From the NCBI RefSeq assembly GCF_001544875.2, contig NZ_FCOA02000036.1, positions 1-64,000 on the forward strand: a stretch of DNA of 64,000 bases, in the 5' to 3' direction. The notes under the pieces are model-generated. The model ran no database searches. It was not told the origin of the DNA and saw nothing but the letters and a program-made list of their open reading frames with translations. The position numbers and the translations under genes were made by a program. The DNA comes from Caballeronia hypogeia. GTDB taxonomy: Bacteria > Pseudomonadota > Gammaproteobacteria > Burkholderiales > Burkholderiaceae. The stretch's first letter is position 1. Each line of letters begins with the position of its first letter. This document shows, piece after piece, positions 8,535 to 16,489 of the stretch.

Positions 8535-9665
8535 ATGAACTCAGTGGAAAGGATGTTGGCCCCAATGCACGATGCAGAGTCCAGCTTTTCGAATCCCGGC
8601 ACCTGGGAAAGCGCGGGTCGGGTCTGGGCAAGCGGCGAGCAGCAGACCCTGACCTGCTGTCGCGTCACGAATGAAACGCACGACGTCAAAACGTTCGAGT
8701 TTCGGGTCGGTGACGGTATGCCCGTGCGTTTCGAACCCGGTCAGTTCATGACTATCTCGGCCAACGTGCACGGGCAATCGGTCGAACGCTGCTACACCAT
8801 CTCATCGCCGCCGACGCGCCCCTACCTCGTTTCAATCACGGTAAAGCGTGTGCCCGGAGGCGTCATGTCGAACTGGCTGCACGACCACATGCATCCGGGA
8901 AGCCATTTGCGCGCCTATGGACCGTCGGGCACGTTCACGTCGACCGCAGCGGCTCCAACAAAGTCGCTTTATTTGTCTGCGGGGTCGGGCGTAACGCCGT
9001 TGATGTCGATGACGCGCGCGAGCATCGACTTGGGACTGGACCGCGATGTGGTGTTCGTCCACAGCGCGAGAACGCCTGCGGACATCGTCTTTCGCAAGGA
9101 ACTCCATCAACTCACCGAGAAATCGCCGCGATTCCACACATTCTTCATCTGCGAAGGCGTCGGCGACGAAGCGGATTGGACCGGCCCGACGGGCCGGCTG
9201 AGCCTGCAGCAATTGGCGGCCTGGATTCCGGATTACGCAGAGCGAGAAGTGTTCACCTGCGGCCCCGCCGGCTACATGCACGCCGTGCGCGAAATACTCA
9301 GAGAAGGCGGACACGACCCTTCGCACTATCACCAGGAAAGCTTCGACATTACCGCCGGGGTCGCGCCGGAGCCCATCCATGAGGAAGAACCGGTCACGCA
9401 AGAGACGTTCACCGTCACGCTTTCGCGCTCGTCGAGGGCTTTCAAAATGAACGCGTCGGAGACGGTCCTCTCGGCAGCAAGGAAGGCGGGGGTTGCCATC
9501 CCGTCTTCATGCAGTCAGGGCGTGTGTGGAACGTGCAAGACGAAACTGTTGGAAGGCACGGTCGATATGCAGCACAACGGTGGCATTCGCGAGCGGGAAA
9601 TTCAGAAGGGTTTTCGCTTGCTTTGCTGCAGCCGGCCGACCTCTGACTTGATCCTTGAACTGTAG
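8535..9665 (+). CDS. Flavodoxin/ferredoxin-type reductase with C-terminal [2Fe-2S] (GbcB-like betaine demethylase reductase)
   Basis: A 376-residue protein. It has an FAD-binding barrel with the RCYTIS motif (residues 85-90), an NAD-binding domain (SAGSGVTPLMSM) and a plant-type [2Fe-2S] domain with Cys326, Cys331, Cys334 and Cys364/365 (C-x4-C-x2-C-x29-C). This architecture is that of GbcB/HpbC/Stc reductases, which pass electrons from NAD(P)H to a Rieske oxygenase that removes an N-methyl group as formaldehyde. A formaldehyde dehydrogenase lies two genes downstream, in agreement. No Rieske subunit is present in the window. An internal ATG at 8553 with GGAAAGG just before it is an alternative start. 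Confidence 0.88.
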   Translation: MNSVERMLAPMHDAESSFSNPGTWESAGRVWASGEQQTLTCCRVTNETHDVKTFEFRVGDGMPVRFEPGQFMTISANVHGQSVERCYTISSPPTRPYLVSITVKRVPGGVMSNWLHDHMHPGSHLRAYGPSGTFTSTAAAPTKSLYLSAGSGVTPLMSMTRASIDLGLDRDVVFVHSARTPADIVFRKELHQLTEKSPRFHTFFICEGVGDEADWTGPTGRLSLQQLAAWIPDYAEREVFTCGPAGYMHAVREILREGGHDPSHYHQESFDITAGVAPEPIHEEEPVTQETFTVTLSRSSRAFKMNASETVLSAARKAGVAIPSSCSQGVCGTCKTKLLEGTVDMQHNGGIREREIQKGFRLLCCSRPTSDLILEL

Positions 9666-9781
9666 GCCGTCGATTTAAGCCGCATCGGGTGTGAGTGTCG
9701 AAAACTCGGCGTCGCCATGAGGCGACCACTCCCCTGTCATTGATTCAAACCCCACTCAAAATAAATGCTTGGAGCAACAGA

Positions 9782-11011
9782 ATGATGGACGTCCGGTCGA
9801 ATGGAGCAGGCAGCGTCGTCACGACGGGAGAGAGAGACAAAATTCAGCGAGATGTCAGAGCATACCGACTCCAGCGCGTCCAGGAGCAATTGCGGCAATA
9901 CGATTGCCCCGCGATTCTGCTGTATGACCCGGTGAACATCCGCTACGCAACAGACACGTCGAACATGCAGGTGTGGGCCGGTAGAAACCCCGCCCGTTAC
10001 GTCATGGTCTTCGCCGACGGTCGCATCGTCGCCTGGGAATTCCACAGCAGCGAACACGTTTGGGACGGCCTGGACCTTCACGTCGAATTGCGCGGCGCGA
10101 AGAGCTGGACGTTCTTCAATGCCGGGCATGAAGCGGAAAACCGCGCTCAGCAGTGGGGCGCCGAGATTGTCGACGTTTTCCGTAAGTACGCTCCGGGCGA
10201 GCGCCTGCTTGCCATCGACCGCCTCGACCCGTTCGGTACCGCGTATCTCGAGAAGGAGGGAATCACCATCCTTGATGGCCAAGCTTTGATGGAGACCGCG
10301 CGGCTTATCAAGTCGTCGGGCGAACTCGTTCTCATCGGTGAATCCTTGCGGACCGCAGAAAAAGGCATCGAGCGCATGCGTCGCGAGCTTCGCCCGGGGC
10401 TCACCGAGAATGACATCTGGGCGCACCTTCATTTTGAGAACATCAGGAATGGCGGAGAGTGGATTGAAACGCGGCTTCTCGCCTCCGGCGACCGAACCAA
10501 CCCGTGGATGCATGAGTGTTCGTCCCGGGTTTTGAAAGAAGGTGACCTTCTCGCTTTCGATACGGACATGGTCGGACCGAACGGCTATTGCTCCGACATC
10601 TCGCGGACATGGCTTGTCGGCGATGGCCGTCCGTCTGACGAGCAACGCAAGCTTTATGAATATGCCTACGCGCAGGTCCACTACAACATGGACATCCTGC
10701 GGCCAGGTATGACGTTCCGGGAGTTTTCGGAAAAGGCCTGGAAGATTCCGGAGCAATTCGTCAAGAACAGATACTGCTGCCTGGCCCATGGCATCGGCAT
10801 GGTCGATGAGTACCCCTCTATCGCGCACATGGTCGACTGGGATGCCGCGGGTTATGACGGCAGATTCGAGGTTGGCATGACGGTGTGCGTGGAGAGCTAC
10901 ATCGGCGCCGAGGGTGGAACGCAAGGCGTCAAACTCGAGCAGCAAGTGGTGTTGACAGAAGAAGGATGTGTTTCGCTTACTGATTGCGACTTCGAAACCG
11001 ATTGGCTGTGA
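9782..11011 (+). CDS. M24-family metalloenzyme closely resembling DMSP lyase DddP
   Basis: A 409-residue pita-bread-fold protein; the start at 9782 has GGAG upstream, and the longer frame to 9695 lacks support. It carries several blocks I recognise from marine DddP: NIRYATDTSNMQVW (52-65), NGGEWIETRLLASG and TNPW (223-242), and FDTDMVGPNGYCSDISR (259-275). The six metal ligands are in register: Asp260, Asp262, Asp272, His336, Glu371, Glu386. The position six after the histidine is Asp342, matching the catalytic Asp described for DddP (His+6). It could cleave dimethylsulfoniopropionate to DMS and acrylate, or act on another zwitterionic osmolyte. Creatinase and ectoine-hydrolase relatives share the fold, so the substrate is not settled. 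Confidence 0.82.
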   Translation: MMDVRSNGAGSVVTTGERDKIQRDVRAYRLQRVQEQLRQYDCPAILLYDPVNIRYATDTSNMQVWAGRNPARYVMVFADGRIVAWEFHSSEHVWDGLDLHVELRGAKSWTFFNAGHEAENRAQQWGAEIVDVFRKYAPGERLLAIDRLDPFGTAYLEKEGITILDGQALMETARLIKSSGELVLIGESLRTAEKGIERMRRELRPGLTENDIWAHLHFENIRNGGEWIETRLLASGDRTNPWMHECSSRVLKEGDLLAFDTDMVGPNGYCSDISRTWLVGDGRPSDEQRKLYEYAYAQVHYNMDILRPGMTFREFSEKAWKIPEQFVKNRYCCLAHGIGMVDEYPSIAHMVDWDAAGYDGRFEVGMTVCVESYIGAEGGTQGVKLEQQVVLTEEGCVSLTDCDFETDWL

Positions 11012-11051
11012 CCGCAGCGTCGCTTTGTATGACATCAGAACAGGAGGCTAC

Positions 11052-12254
11052 ATGTCAGGTAATCGTGGAGTGGTTTATGTTGGGCCTGGAAAAGTCGAAG
11101 TCCGCAACATTGCTTTTCCGGAGCTTGTCGACCCCGCCGGGAGGAAGGCCAATCACGGTGTCATCCTTCGAGTTGTCGCTACAAACATCTGCGGCTCGGA
11201 CCAGCACATGGTTCGCGGTCGAACCACCGCCCCCGCTGGGCTTGTGCTCGGCCACGAAATCACCGGCGAAGTGATCGAAGTCGGCTCCGACGTGACGACT
11301 TTGCAGAAAGGTGATCTGGTTTCCGTGCCTTTCAACGTTGCGTGCGGCCGCTGTCCGATGTGCAAGGCTCAAAACACCGGCGTGTGTCTGAACGTCAACC
11401 CGGCGCGCGCCGGTGGCGCATATGGCTACGTTGACATGGGCGGATGGATTGGCGGCCAGGCCGAGTTCGTCATGGTGCCGTACGCAGACTTCAATCTGCT
11501 CAAGTTCCCGGACCGGGACCGGGCGATGGCGAAAATTCGCGACCTGACATGCCTGTCGGACATTCTGCCGACCGGCTATCACGGCGCCGTGACCGCAGGG
11601 GTCGGTCCGGGTTCCACCGTCTATATTGCGGGCGCTGGCCCGGTCGGGATGGCCGCGGCTGCATCGGCGAGACTGCTGGGCGCAGCGGTCACCATCGTTG
11701 GAGACGTCAATCCGACACGCCTCGAGCACGCTCGTCGAGTCGGATTCGAGACTGTCGACTTGTCCGAAGACGCATCGCTTGCTGAACAGATCGCGGGATT
11801 GCTCGGTGAACCGGAAGTCGACTGCGCTATCGATTGCGTGGGCTTTGAGGCTCGAGGGCACGGTCACGCCGGTTCACAATCGGAGGCTCCAGCCACCGTC
11901 CTGAATTCACTCATGGAAGTCACTCGCGCCGCTGGCAAGATTGGCATCCCCGGCTTGTACGTCACGGATGACCCTGGCGCCGCCGACTCAGCCGCCAAGC
12001 ACGGTAGCCTTTCGGTTCGCTTTGGACTAGGTTGGGCGAAATCGCATTCGTTCTTCACCGGCCAGACCCCGGTGATGAAGTACAACCGCAATCTGATGCA
12101 GGCCATCCTTTGGGACCGGCTGAATATTGCCGAAGCGGTCAACGTGACGGTCATCGAACTCGATCAGGCACCTAATGGCTACGCCGAGTTCGATTCGGGT
12201 GTGCCAAAGAAGTTCGTCATCGATCCGCACGGAAGTCTGAAGGCAGCGGCGTAG
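11052..12254 (+). CDS. fdhA: Glutathione-independent, zinc-dependent formaldehyde dehydrogenase
   Basis: A 400-residue protein starting MSGNRGVVYVGPGKVEV, with an AGGAGG site 5 bases before the ATG. Residues follow the P. putida enzyme almost block for block: catalytic zinc Cys47 and His68 (GHEITGE), structural zinc Cys98/101/104/112, the GGAYGYVDMGGW loop near 120, and Rossmann AGAGPVGMAAAA. The enzyme oxidises formaldehyde to formate with NAD+ and tightly bound cofactor. Placement directly after a demethylase reductase gene indicates that it removes formaldehyde released by N-demethylation. Forty bases separate it from the DddP-like gene, so the three plus-strand genes form an operon. Confidence 0.93.
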   Translation: MSGNRGVVYVGPGKVEVRNIAFPELVDPAGRKANHGVILRVVATNICGSDQHMVRGRTTAPAGLVLGHEITGEVIEVGSDVTTLQKGDLVSVPFNVACGRCPMCKAQNTGVCLNVNPARAGGAYGYVDMGGWIGGQAEFVMVPYADFNLLKFPDRDRAMAKIRDLTCLSDILPTGYHGAVTAGVGPGSTVYIAGAGPVGMAAAASARLLGAAVTIVGDVNPTRLEHARRVGFETVDLSEDASLAEQIAGLLGEPEVDCAIDCVGFEARGHGHAGSQSEAPATVLNSLMEVTRAAGKIGIPGLYVTDDPGAADSAAKHGSLSVRFGLGWAKSHSFFTGQTPVMKYNRNLMQAILWDRLNIAEAVNVTVIELDQAPNGYAEFDSGVPKKFVIDPHGSLKAAA

Positions 12255-12281
12255 ACGTGGCTCTTCGAGGAGTGCTTTGCG

Positions 12282-12306
12282 GCCGGTCGTAGGACCGGCA
12301 CTTTTT
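12282..12306 (+). terminator. Rho-independent terminator after fdhA
   Basis: GCCGGTC (12282-12288), a GTAG loop and GACCGGC (12293-12299) are followed by CTTTTTCTT from 12301. It lies 28 bases past the fdhA stop and separates the operon from the second proX gene. Confidence 0.8.
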
Positions 12307-12541
12307 CTTGATCGCTCGCACGGCAGTCGATCTCGACATACGAAAGCTACATCTCCACTCCATTGACGACGCTTTTACAGGCTCGAATACTAGGATCGGC
12401 GTCTCGACACACGTTTCGCTTGACGACGCATTCGTCCAGGGCAAAGGGCGAATCACTGATGTTAATCAGAATGGTTGAGCGGAAAATAGGTGGAAGCCGG
12501 GTTCGAAGGCAAACTTCAACTGCAGCGACACAGGTGACGAA

Positions 12542-13417
12542 ATGAAGAAATCCTTTTCCTCGCAGTTCGTTATAAAGGCTGCCGCCGCAGTCTCCGCGAT
12601 CACGTTCGTGATGTGCGCGAACTCGGCCGAACCAATCAAGATTACGCTAGCCCACTGGGCCGATGCGCAAGCAGTCGTCTACACGGCGAAGTACGTTCTC
12701 GAAACGAAACTGCAATAGCCTGTCAATTTGGTGTACGCGGACCTTGGTATCGAATTCCAGGGCATCGCCCGGGGCGACGTGGACTTGATGCTGGGCGCCT
12801 GGCTGCCGGTCACGCACGCAGCCTATTACGCACGCTTCAAGAATGACATGGACGACATCGGGGTCATCTACACGGGAGCGAAGATCGGCTGGGCCGTGCC
12901 AGACTATGTGCCCGAAAGCGAAGTGTCGTCGATTCCCGATCTGAACAAGCCCGAGGTCAAGAGCAAGCTCAATAGCTCGATTCAAGGCATCGAACCGGGT
13001 GCGGGCGAAATGGAAGCATCGGAAAAGGCCTTGAAGGAGTACAACCTGGCCGGTTACAACCTCATCAGGGCGAGCGAGGCCGGCATGCTGAGTGCCGTCG
13101 CGCGTGCTTACGATTCCAAGAACTGGATTGTCGCGACTGTGTGGAGCCCACACTGGCTGTGGCAAAAGTACAAAATGCGCTATCTGAAAGATCCCAAGGG
13201 CGTCTTGGGCGGCGCCGAGGAAATCCATGGCTTCGCTTCGAAGCAGTTCACGCAAAAGTACCCTCGCGCCAACGTCTCTGTTCGCCACTTCAAGCTGAAC
13301 TTGGCGGATGTCGAATCAATTGAGCTCGACGGTAATGCGACGAACGACTGGAACGCCGCCGCAAAGAAGTTCGTCGACACGCATCCGGACAAAGTTCAGG
13401 CATGGCTCGCGCAGTAG
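12542..13417 (+). pseudogene. Second betaine substrate-binding protein (ProX/OpuAC) interrupted by an in-frame amber codon
   Basis: From ATG 12542 the frame encodes a signal peptide (MKKSFSSQFVIKAAAAVS...) and the mature start IKITLAHWADAQAVVYTAKYVLE. It meets TAG at 12716-12718 after 58 codons, then continues open in the same frame to 13417. The post-stop part has the hallmark GIARGDVDLMLGAWLPVTHA and the rest of an OpuAC domain. Without the stop the protein would be 291 residues, a normal size. The codon lies where a Gln (CAG) would fit, so a single transition explains it. Restart at the TTG at 12728 would lack a signal peptide. The downstream part shows no other damage, so the mutation is recent, read through, or a sequence error. 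Confidence 0.8.
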
Positions 13418-13490
13418 ACGATCGACGGCGACTCTCGTGCATCTCATTTACGTAGGTGACTGACACGTTTAAGTAATTTGGTTCCCTACT

Positions 13491-13529
13491 CTCCTTTTAC
13501 GTTGGACTGAAACCGATACGTAAAAGGGG
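13491..13529. repeat. Inverted repeat overlapping the leader of the MFS fragment
   Basis: CTCCTTTTACGT (13491-13502) and ACGTAAAAGGGG (13518-13529) form an imperfect 12-base stem with a 15-base loop. The right arm contains the GGGGAG that would serve as ribosome site for the ATG at 13532. It could be a terminator for proX or a leader structure; there is no T tract. Confidence 0.45.
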
Positions 13530-13531
13530 AG

Positions 13532-13750
13532 ATGACCGTGCCCACAGGCAACCCAACAGGTAGATATCAGGCGCTGCGACGCGCGATCGCCGCAGCTTCG
13601 ATCGTCGGACCTCTGAAGACGCTTGCGGTGTTTGCGGTCGCGCGTGCATTTCATCCGCACGGCGGGCTCGTCTTCGGCCTCGTCGGCAAAAAGATCGGTC
13701 GCAAACGAACAATGATGCAGTCGTCGATGAAGTTGTACGTTTCGCGATGA
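13532..13750 (+). pseudogene. Remnant of a major-facilitator transporter
   Basis: The 72-residue frame contains FHPHGGLVFGLVGKKIGRKR, which corresponds to the conserved loop between helices 2 and 3 of MFS sugar/organic-acid symporters (RPLGGLxFGxxGDKIGRKR). It then ends in unrelated residues. The rest of a roughly 430-residue transporter is missing on both sides. The frame starts after a good ribosome site, so an original gene start may have been retained before an internal deletion. Confidence 0.55.
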
Positions 13751-13858
13751 AGGGCGCGAGGCGATGACTGGTCCTCGCAAAGTCTCTTTCCGCTCTGGGT
13801 AGAGCCATTACTGACCTGCCGGAGGACCCAATGCAGGCTGACATCGCGAACACGTTGA

Positions 13859-14029
13859 CCGGAGCGAGAGCGCGACATTGCCGCCTTTCTCGCGCACGGC
13901 TTGACGAGTAAGTTAGCCGGCAACGAGCTGAACATCAGCGCGCGCACGGTCGACATTCACCGCGCGCGCCTGCTGCGAAAATATGGCGCGCGGGCGACTC
14001 CCAAGCCCATCGCGCAACTCCCTACCTGA
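13859..14029 (+). pseudogene. C-terminal fragment of a FixJ/NarL-type response regulator
   Basis: The frame reads PERERDIAAFLAHGLTSKLAGNELNISARTVDIHRARLLRKYGA and ends at TGA 14027-14029. This is the LuxR-type helix-turn-helix of FixJ-like regulators. An in-frame TGA lies just before the Pro, and no receiver domain is found upstream, so only about 55 codons survive. With the MFS fragment before it, it marks a region where genes have been deleted. Confidence 0.65.
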
Positions 14030-14037
14030 AGCACATC

Positions 14038-15141
14038 TCAGAACGACGCTAGCGGATCGCCGAACATTCCCTCTTCGGGAACGATCCCGAGGCCGACGCC
14101 CTTCGGTGGTCGGACATGACCACCTTCGACGTTGACCCCATTCTTTGAGTCGAAGTGTCCTTCGATCATCGGCGCAGCTATCCAGACGCCATCGAGTAAC
14201 GGCGGCGGGACGGTCGCACCGATATGCGCACAGGCCGCCGCGATAAGATCGCCGCCCCAAGCATCATCGCAAGTGTGCGGCAAGTTACGCGAGACGCATA
14301 TATCCCGAAAGGCGCGCATCGGGTGCAAGCCGCCTAGACGCGTGACCTTCATGCCAAAGCCATCAACGAGTCCCGTTCCTGCCGCCGTAACAGCCGTGCT
14401 GACGTTCGTGCAATTCTCGTCCATATAGAGGCCGTGATTGATCTGATTCCGGATCGCTTGCAGGTCCTCGATCGTGTTGCAAGGCTGTTCGAGAATGAAG
14501 GGGACGTGGGCACACGCCTGACTGAGCCGAATCGCGTCACGCGTTGTCAGACTGCGATTGGCATCCACCGCCAGACGTACGCCTGAACCGCGTAACGCCT
14601 CCCATACCTTCGAAACCGATTCGATATCTTCCTCGATCGCCCTTCCGCCCACTTTCAGCTGAAGACGTGGATAGCCTTCTGCTCGCTTTTCTGCTGCGAC
14701 GCGTGCAACCTCGTCGGGTGCGCCGATGGTGACCGCGTAATAGGACGGCAGCCGTTCCGCCAGTGCGCCGCCGAGCAGGTCGGACACGCTCACGCCATAG
14801 TGCTTGCCGAGCAAATCATGCATGGCGATGTCGACCGCGGCCTTCGCATAGCTGTGACCATTAAGCAGACCTTCCATGCGATCGTGCAAAGGCATCGGCA
14901 ACACGTCAGCGCCGATGAGTCCGGGCGCCATCGCCGAAAGCGCCGCGAGCGCGCCCGCCGGGTGCGATTCAGCGTATGTCGGTCCGACGGGACACGTTTC
15001 GCCCCATCCGAACAGACCATTGTCCGCTACGAGTTTGACGAGCGTCGTCGTCAGCGAATAAACATCGGCTTTCGCCATCCTGTACGGTCCGTTGAGGACT
15101 GGAAGCTCGTACTGGTACAGATGAATTGATTTGATCTTCAC
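14038..15141 (-). CDS. hpbD: 4-hydroxyproline betaine 2-epimerase (enolase superfamily)
   Basis: The chosen GTG at 15141 overlaps the preceding stop as GTGA and gives 367 residues (KIKSIHLYQYELPVLNGPY...). The sequence follows Pelagibaca HpbD through its length, for example LLNGHSYAKAAVDIA, ILEQPCNTIEDL and LPHTCDDAWGGDLIAAA. Catalytic Lys163 (QLKVGG) and Lys265 (FGMKVTR) fall at the numbers of the characterised enzyme. Metal ligands would be Asp193, Glu218 and Asp241. The enzyme racemises or epimerises proline betaine and trans-4-hydroxyproline betaine at C2, the first step of their breakdown. It supplies the strongest clue to the substrate of the neighbouring transporter and oxidases. Confidence 0.88.
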   Translation of the reverse strand: MKIKSIHLYQYELPVLNGPYRMAKADVYSLTTTLVKLVADNGLFGWGETCPVGPTYAESHPAGALAALSAMAPGLIGADVLPMPLHDRMEGLLNGHSYAKAAVDIAMHDLLGKHYGVSVSDLLGGALAERLPSYYAVTIGAPDEVARVAAEKRAEGYPRLQLKVGGRAIEEDIESVSKVWEALRGSGVRLAVDANRSLTTRDAIRLSQACAHVPFILEQPCNTIEDLQAIRNQINHGLYMDENCTNVSTAVTAAGTGLVDGFGMKVTRLGGLHPMRAFRDICVSRNLPHTCDDAWGGDLIAAACAHIGATVPPPLLDGVWIAAPMIEGHFDSKNGVNVEGGHVRPPKGVGLGIVPEEGMFGDPLASF

Positions 15142-16244
15142 GCTGCAGTCTCCGGAATGGTAAGCACGATTTTGCCGAGATGTTGTTTGTTTAAGAACTC
15201 TTCTTGCGCCTGGCGGATTTCCTTCAAGGGAAACGTCTTCGATACCAATGGCCTGATCTCGCCCTTCTCGATGTACGAGATCAGGTTCGCGAACACGGTT
15301 TCCTCCTGAAAGGTGCAGCCCATCAGCGTCAGATCCTTGAGATAGAGCGTGCGCAGGTCGATCTTCGATACCGGCCCGGCGATAGCGCCTGCAACCGCGC
15401 AGCGGCCGCCCAGGCGTAGCACCTTGAGCAGATCGAGCCATTGTTCACCGCCGACGACATCGATCACCACATCGACAGAGTTCTCGCCAAGCGCTGACAC
15501 GACACTCTCTTTGCGATCCAGTACCCGGTCGGCGCCAAGTTCACGAAGCGCCGAGGCTTTACTCGCAGAAGACTGGGCGATGACCGTCGCGCCTCGACGT
15601 TTGGCGAGTTGTACCGCCGCCGACCCCACGCCGCCTGATGCGCCGGTAATCAGCACGACCTCCGCCCCGACCTTTGTTCGATGCAGCATGTTTTCGGCGG
15701 TTGAATACGAACACGGTATCGATGCAAGCTCCGCGTCCGACCAGTCGCATTTCACTTTCAGTGTTTCCCGCGAAGGCGCGACCGCGAATTGCGCGAAACC
15801 ACCGTCGCAATCACTCCCGAATGTCCAGCATTCGAACGGACGATAGTCGACATACGTCCGCAGCAGATTGCTGACCAGCACGCGCTCGCCGATACGGCCC
15901 GGCGCAACGCCCTCTCCCACCGCGACGATTTCGCCGCAGCAATCGGCCCCTTGAATGCGCGGAAACGTCAGCGATACGCCCGACCACGACGCGTCGGAGC
16001 CATCGACCTTTTTGAATCCCTCCGCGCCGCCTGAGCCCGTATCCGTGTCGATCGACTTCGAATACCAGCCGATCCGCGTATTGATGTCCGTGTTGTTGAC
16101 TGCGGATGCCCGAACCCGAATGAGCACTTCGTCCTTACCCGGTCGCGGCACGGGCACATCGGTCCGGTATTCGAGTTTGTCGAAGCCGCCTAAGCCGGTA
16201 AGCAATACAGCGTGCATCGTGTCGGGCAAGGAAGGTGACATCAT
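15138..16244 (-). CDS. Zinc-less MDR-family alcohol dehydrogenase / quinone-oxidoreductase-like protein
   Basis: A 368-residue medium-chain dehydrogenase starting MMSPSLPDTMHAVLL. The GroES-like half (residues ~15-160) lacks the structural-zinc Cys cluster. The Rossmann half shows ITGASGGVGSAAVQLAKRRGA. It carries an unusual 20-residue insertion near residues 60-80 (TGSGGAEGFKKVDGSDASWS) and the CSYSTAENMLHRTKV segment of a subfamily often annotated simply as alcohol dehydrogenase. Its stop overlaps the hpbD start, so the two are cotranscribed; a role in the betaine route is likely but the substrate is unknown. It is not the AcuI acryloyl-CoA reductase type as far as I can tell. Confidence 0.8.
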   Translation of the reverse strand: MMSPSLPDTMHAVLLTGLGGFDKLEYRTDVPVPRPGKDEVLIRVRASAVNNTDINTRIGWYSKSIDTDTGSGGAEGFKKVDGSDASWSGVSLTFPRIQGADCCGEIVAVGEGVAPGRIGERVLVSNLLRTYVDYRPFECWTFGSDCDGGFAQFAVAPSRETLKVKCDWSDAELASIPCSYSTAENMLHRTKVGAEVVLITGASGGVGSAAVQLAKRRGATVIAQSSASKASALRELGADRVLDRKESVVSALGENSVDVVIDVVGGEQWLDLLKVLRLGGRCAVAGAIAGPVSKIDLRTLYLKDLTLMGCTFQEETVFANLISYIEKGEIRPLVSKTFPLKEIRQAQEEFLNKQHLGKIVLTIPETAA

Positions 16245-16372
16245 TGGGTCCGTTTGGAGAAGTTGGGAGAAGTGGTCGTTACGCGCCTCTTTGAAGTATT
16301 CGACTGGGAAACGACGTCCGTCAACGCACAAATTTTCGTCGACGCATTACATTAGCTTATGTATCAGATGAT

Positions 16373-16390
16373 CGCTTACCTAGGTAAGCG
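16373..16390. promoter_or_regulatory. Perfect 18-base palindrome between divergent MDR and DMT genes
   Basis: CGCTTACC TA GGTAAGCG is an uninterrupted inverted repeat (8-2-8). It lies 129 bases upstream of the MDR-hpbD start and 100 bases upstream of the exporter start. A position between divergent genes and perfect symmetry indicate a dimeric repressor site. No local regulator gene is adjacent; the GntR protein at 7489 is the nearest candidate (inference). Confidence 0.6.
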
Positions 16391-16489
16391 AGACGTATGG
16401 ACCTAAGTGAGTCGAACCCCTACCCTGTTCGCAACATCGAACAGAACACGAGATGCACGCATCACAGTGTTCATTGAAAGATCACTGTG

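Noticed and set aside
9782..11011. Annotation as Xaa-Pro dipeptidase or creatinase
   Set aside because: The blocks NIRYATDTSNMQ, GGEWIETRLLASG and the His+6 Asp match DddP more specifically than peptidases; kept as DddP-like with the substrate open.
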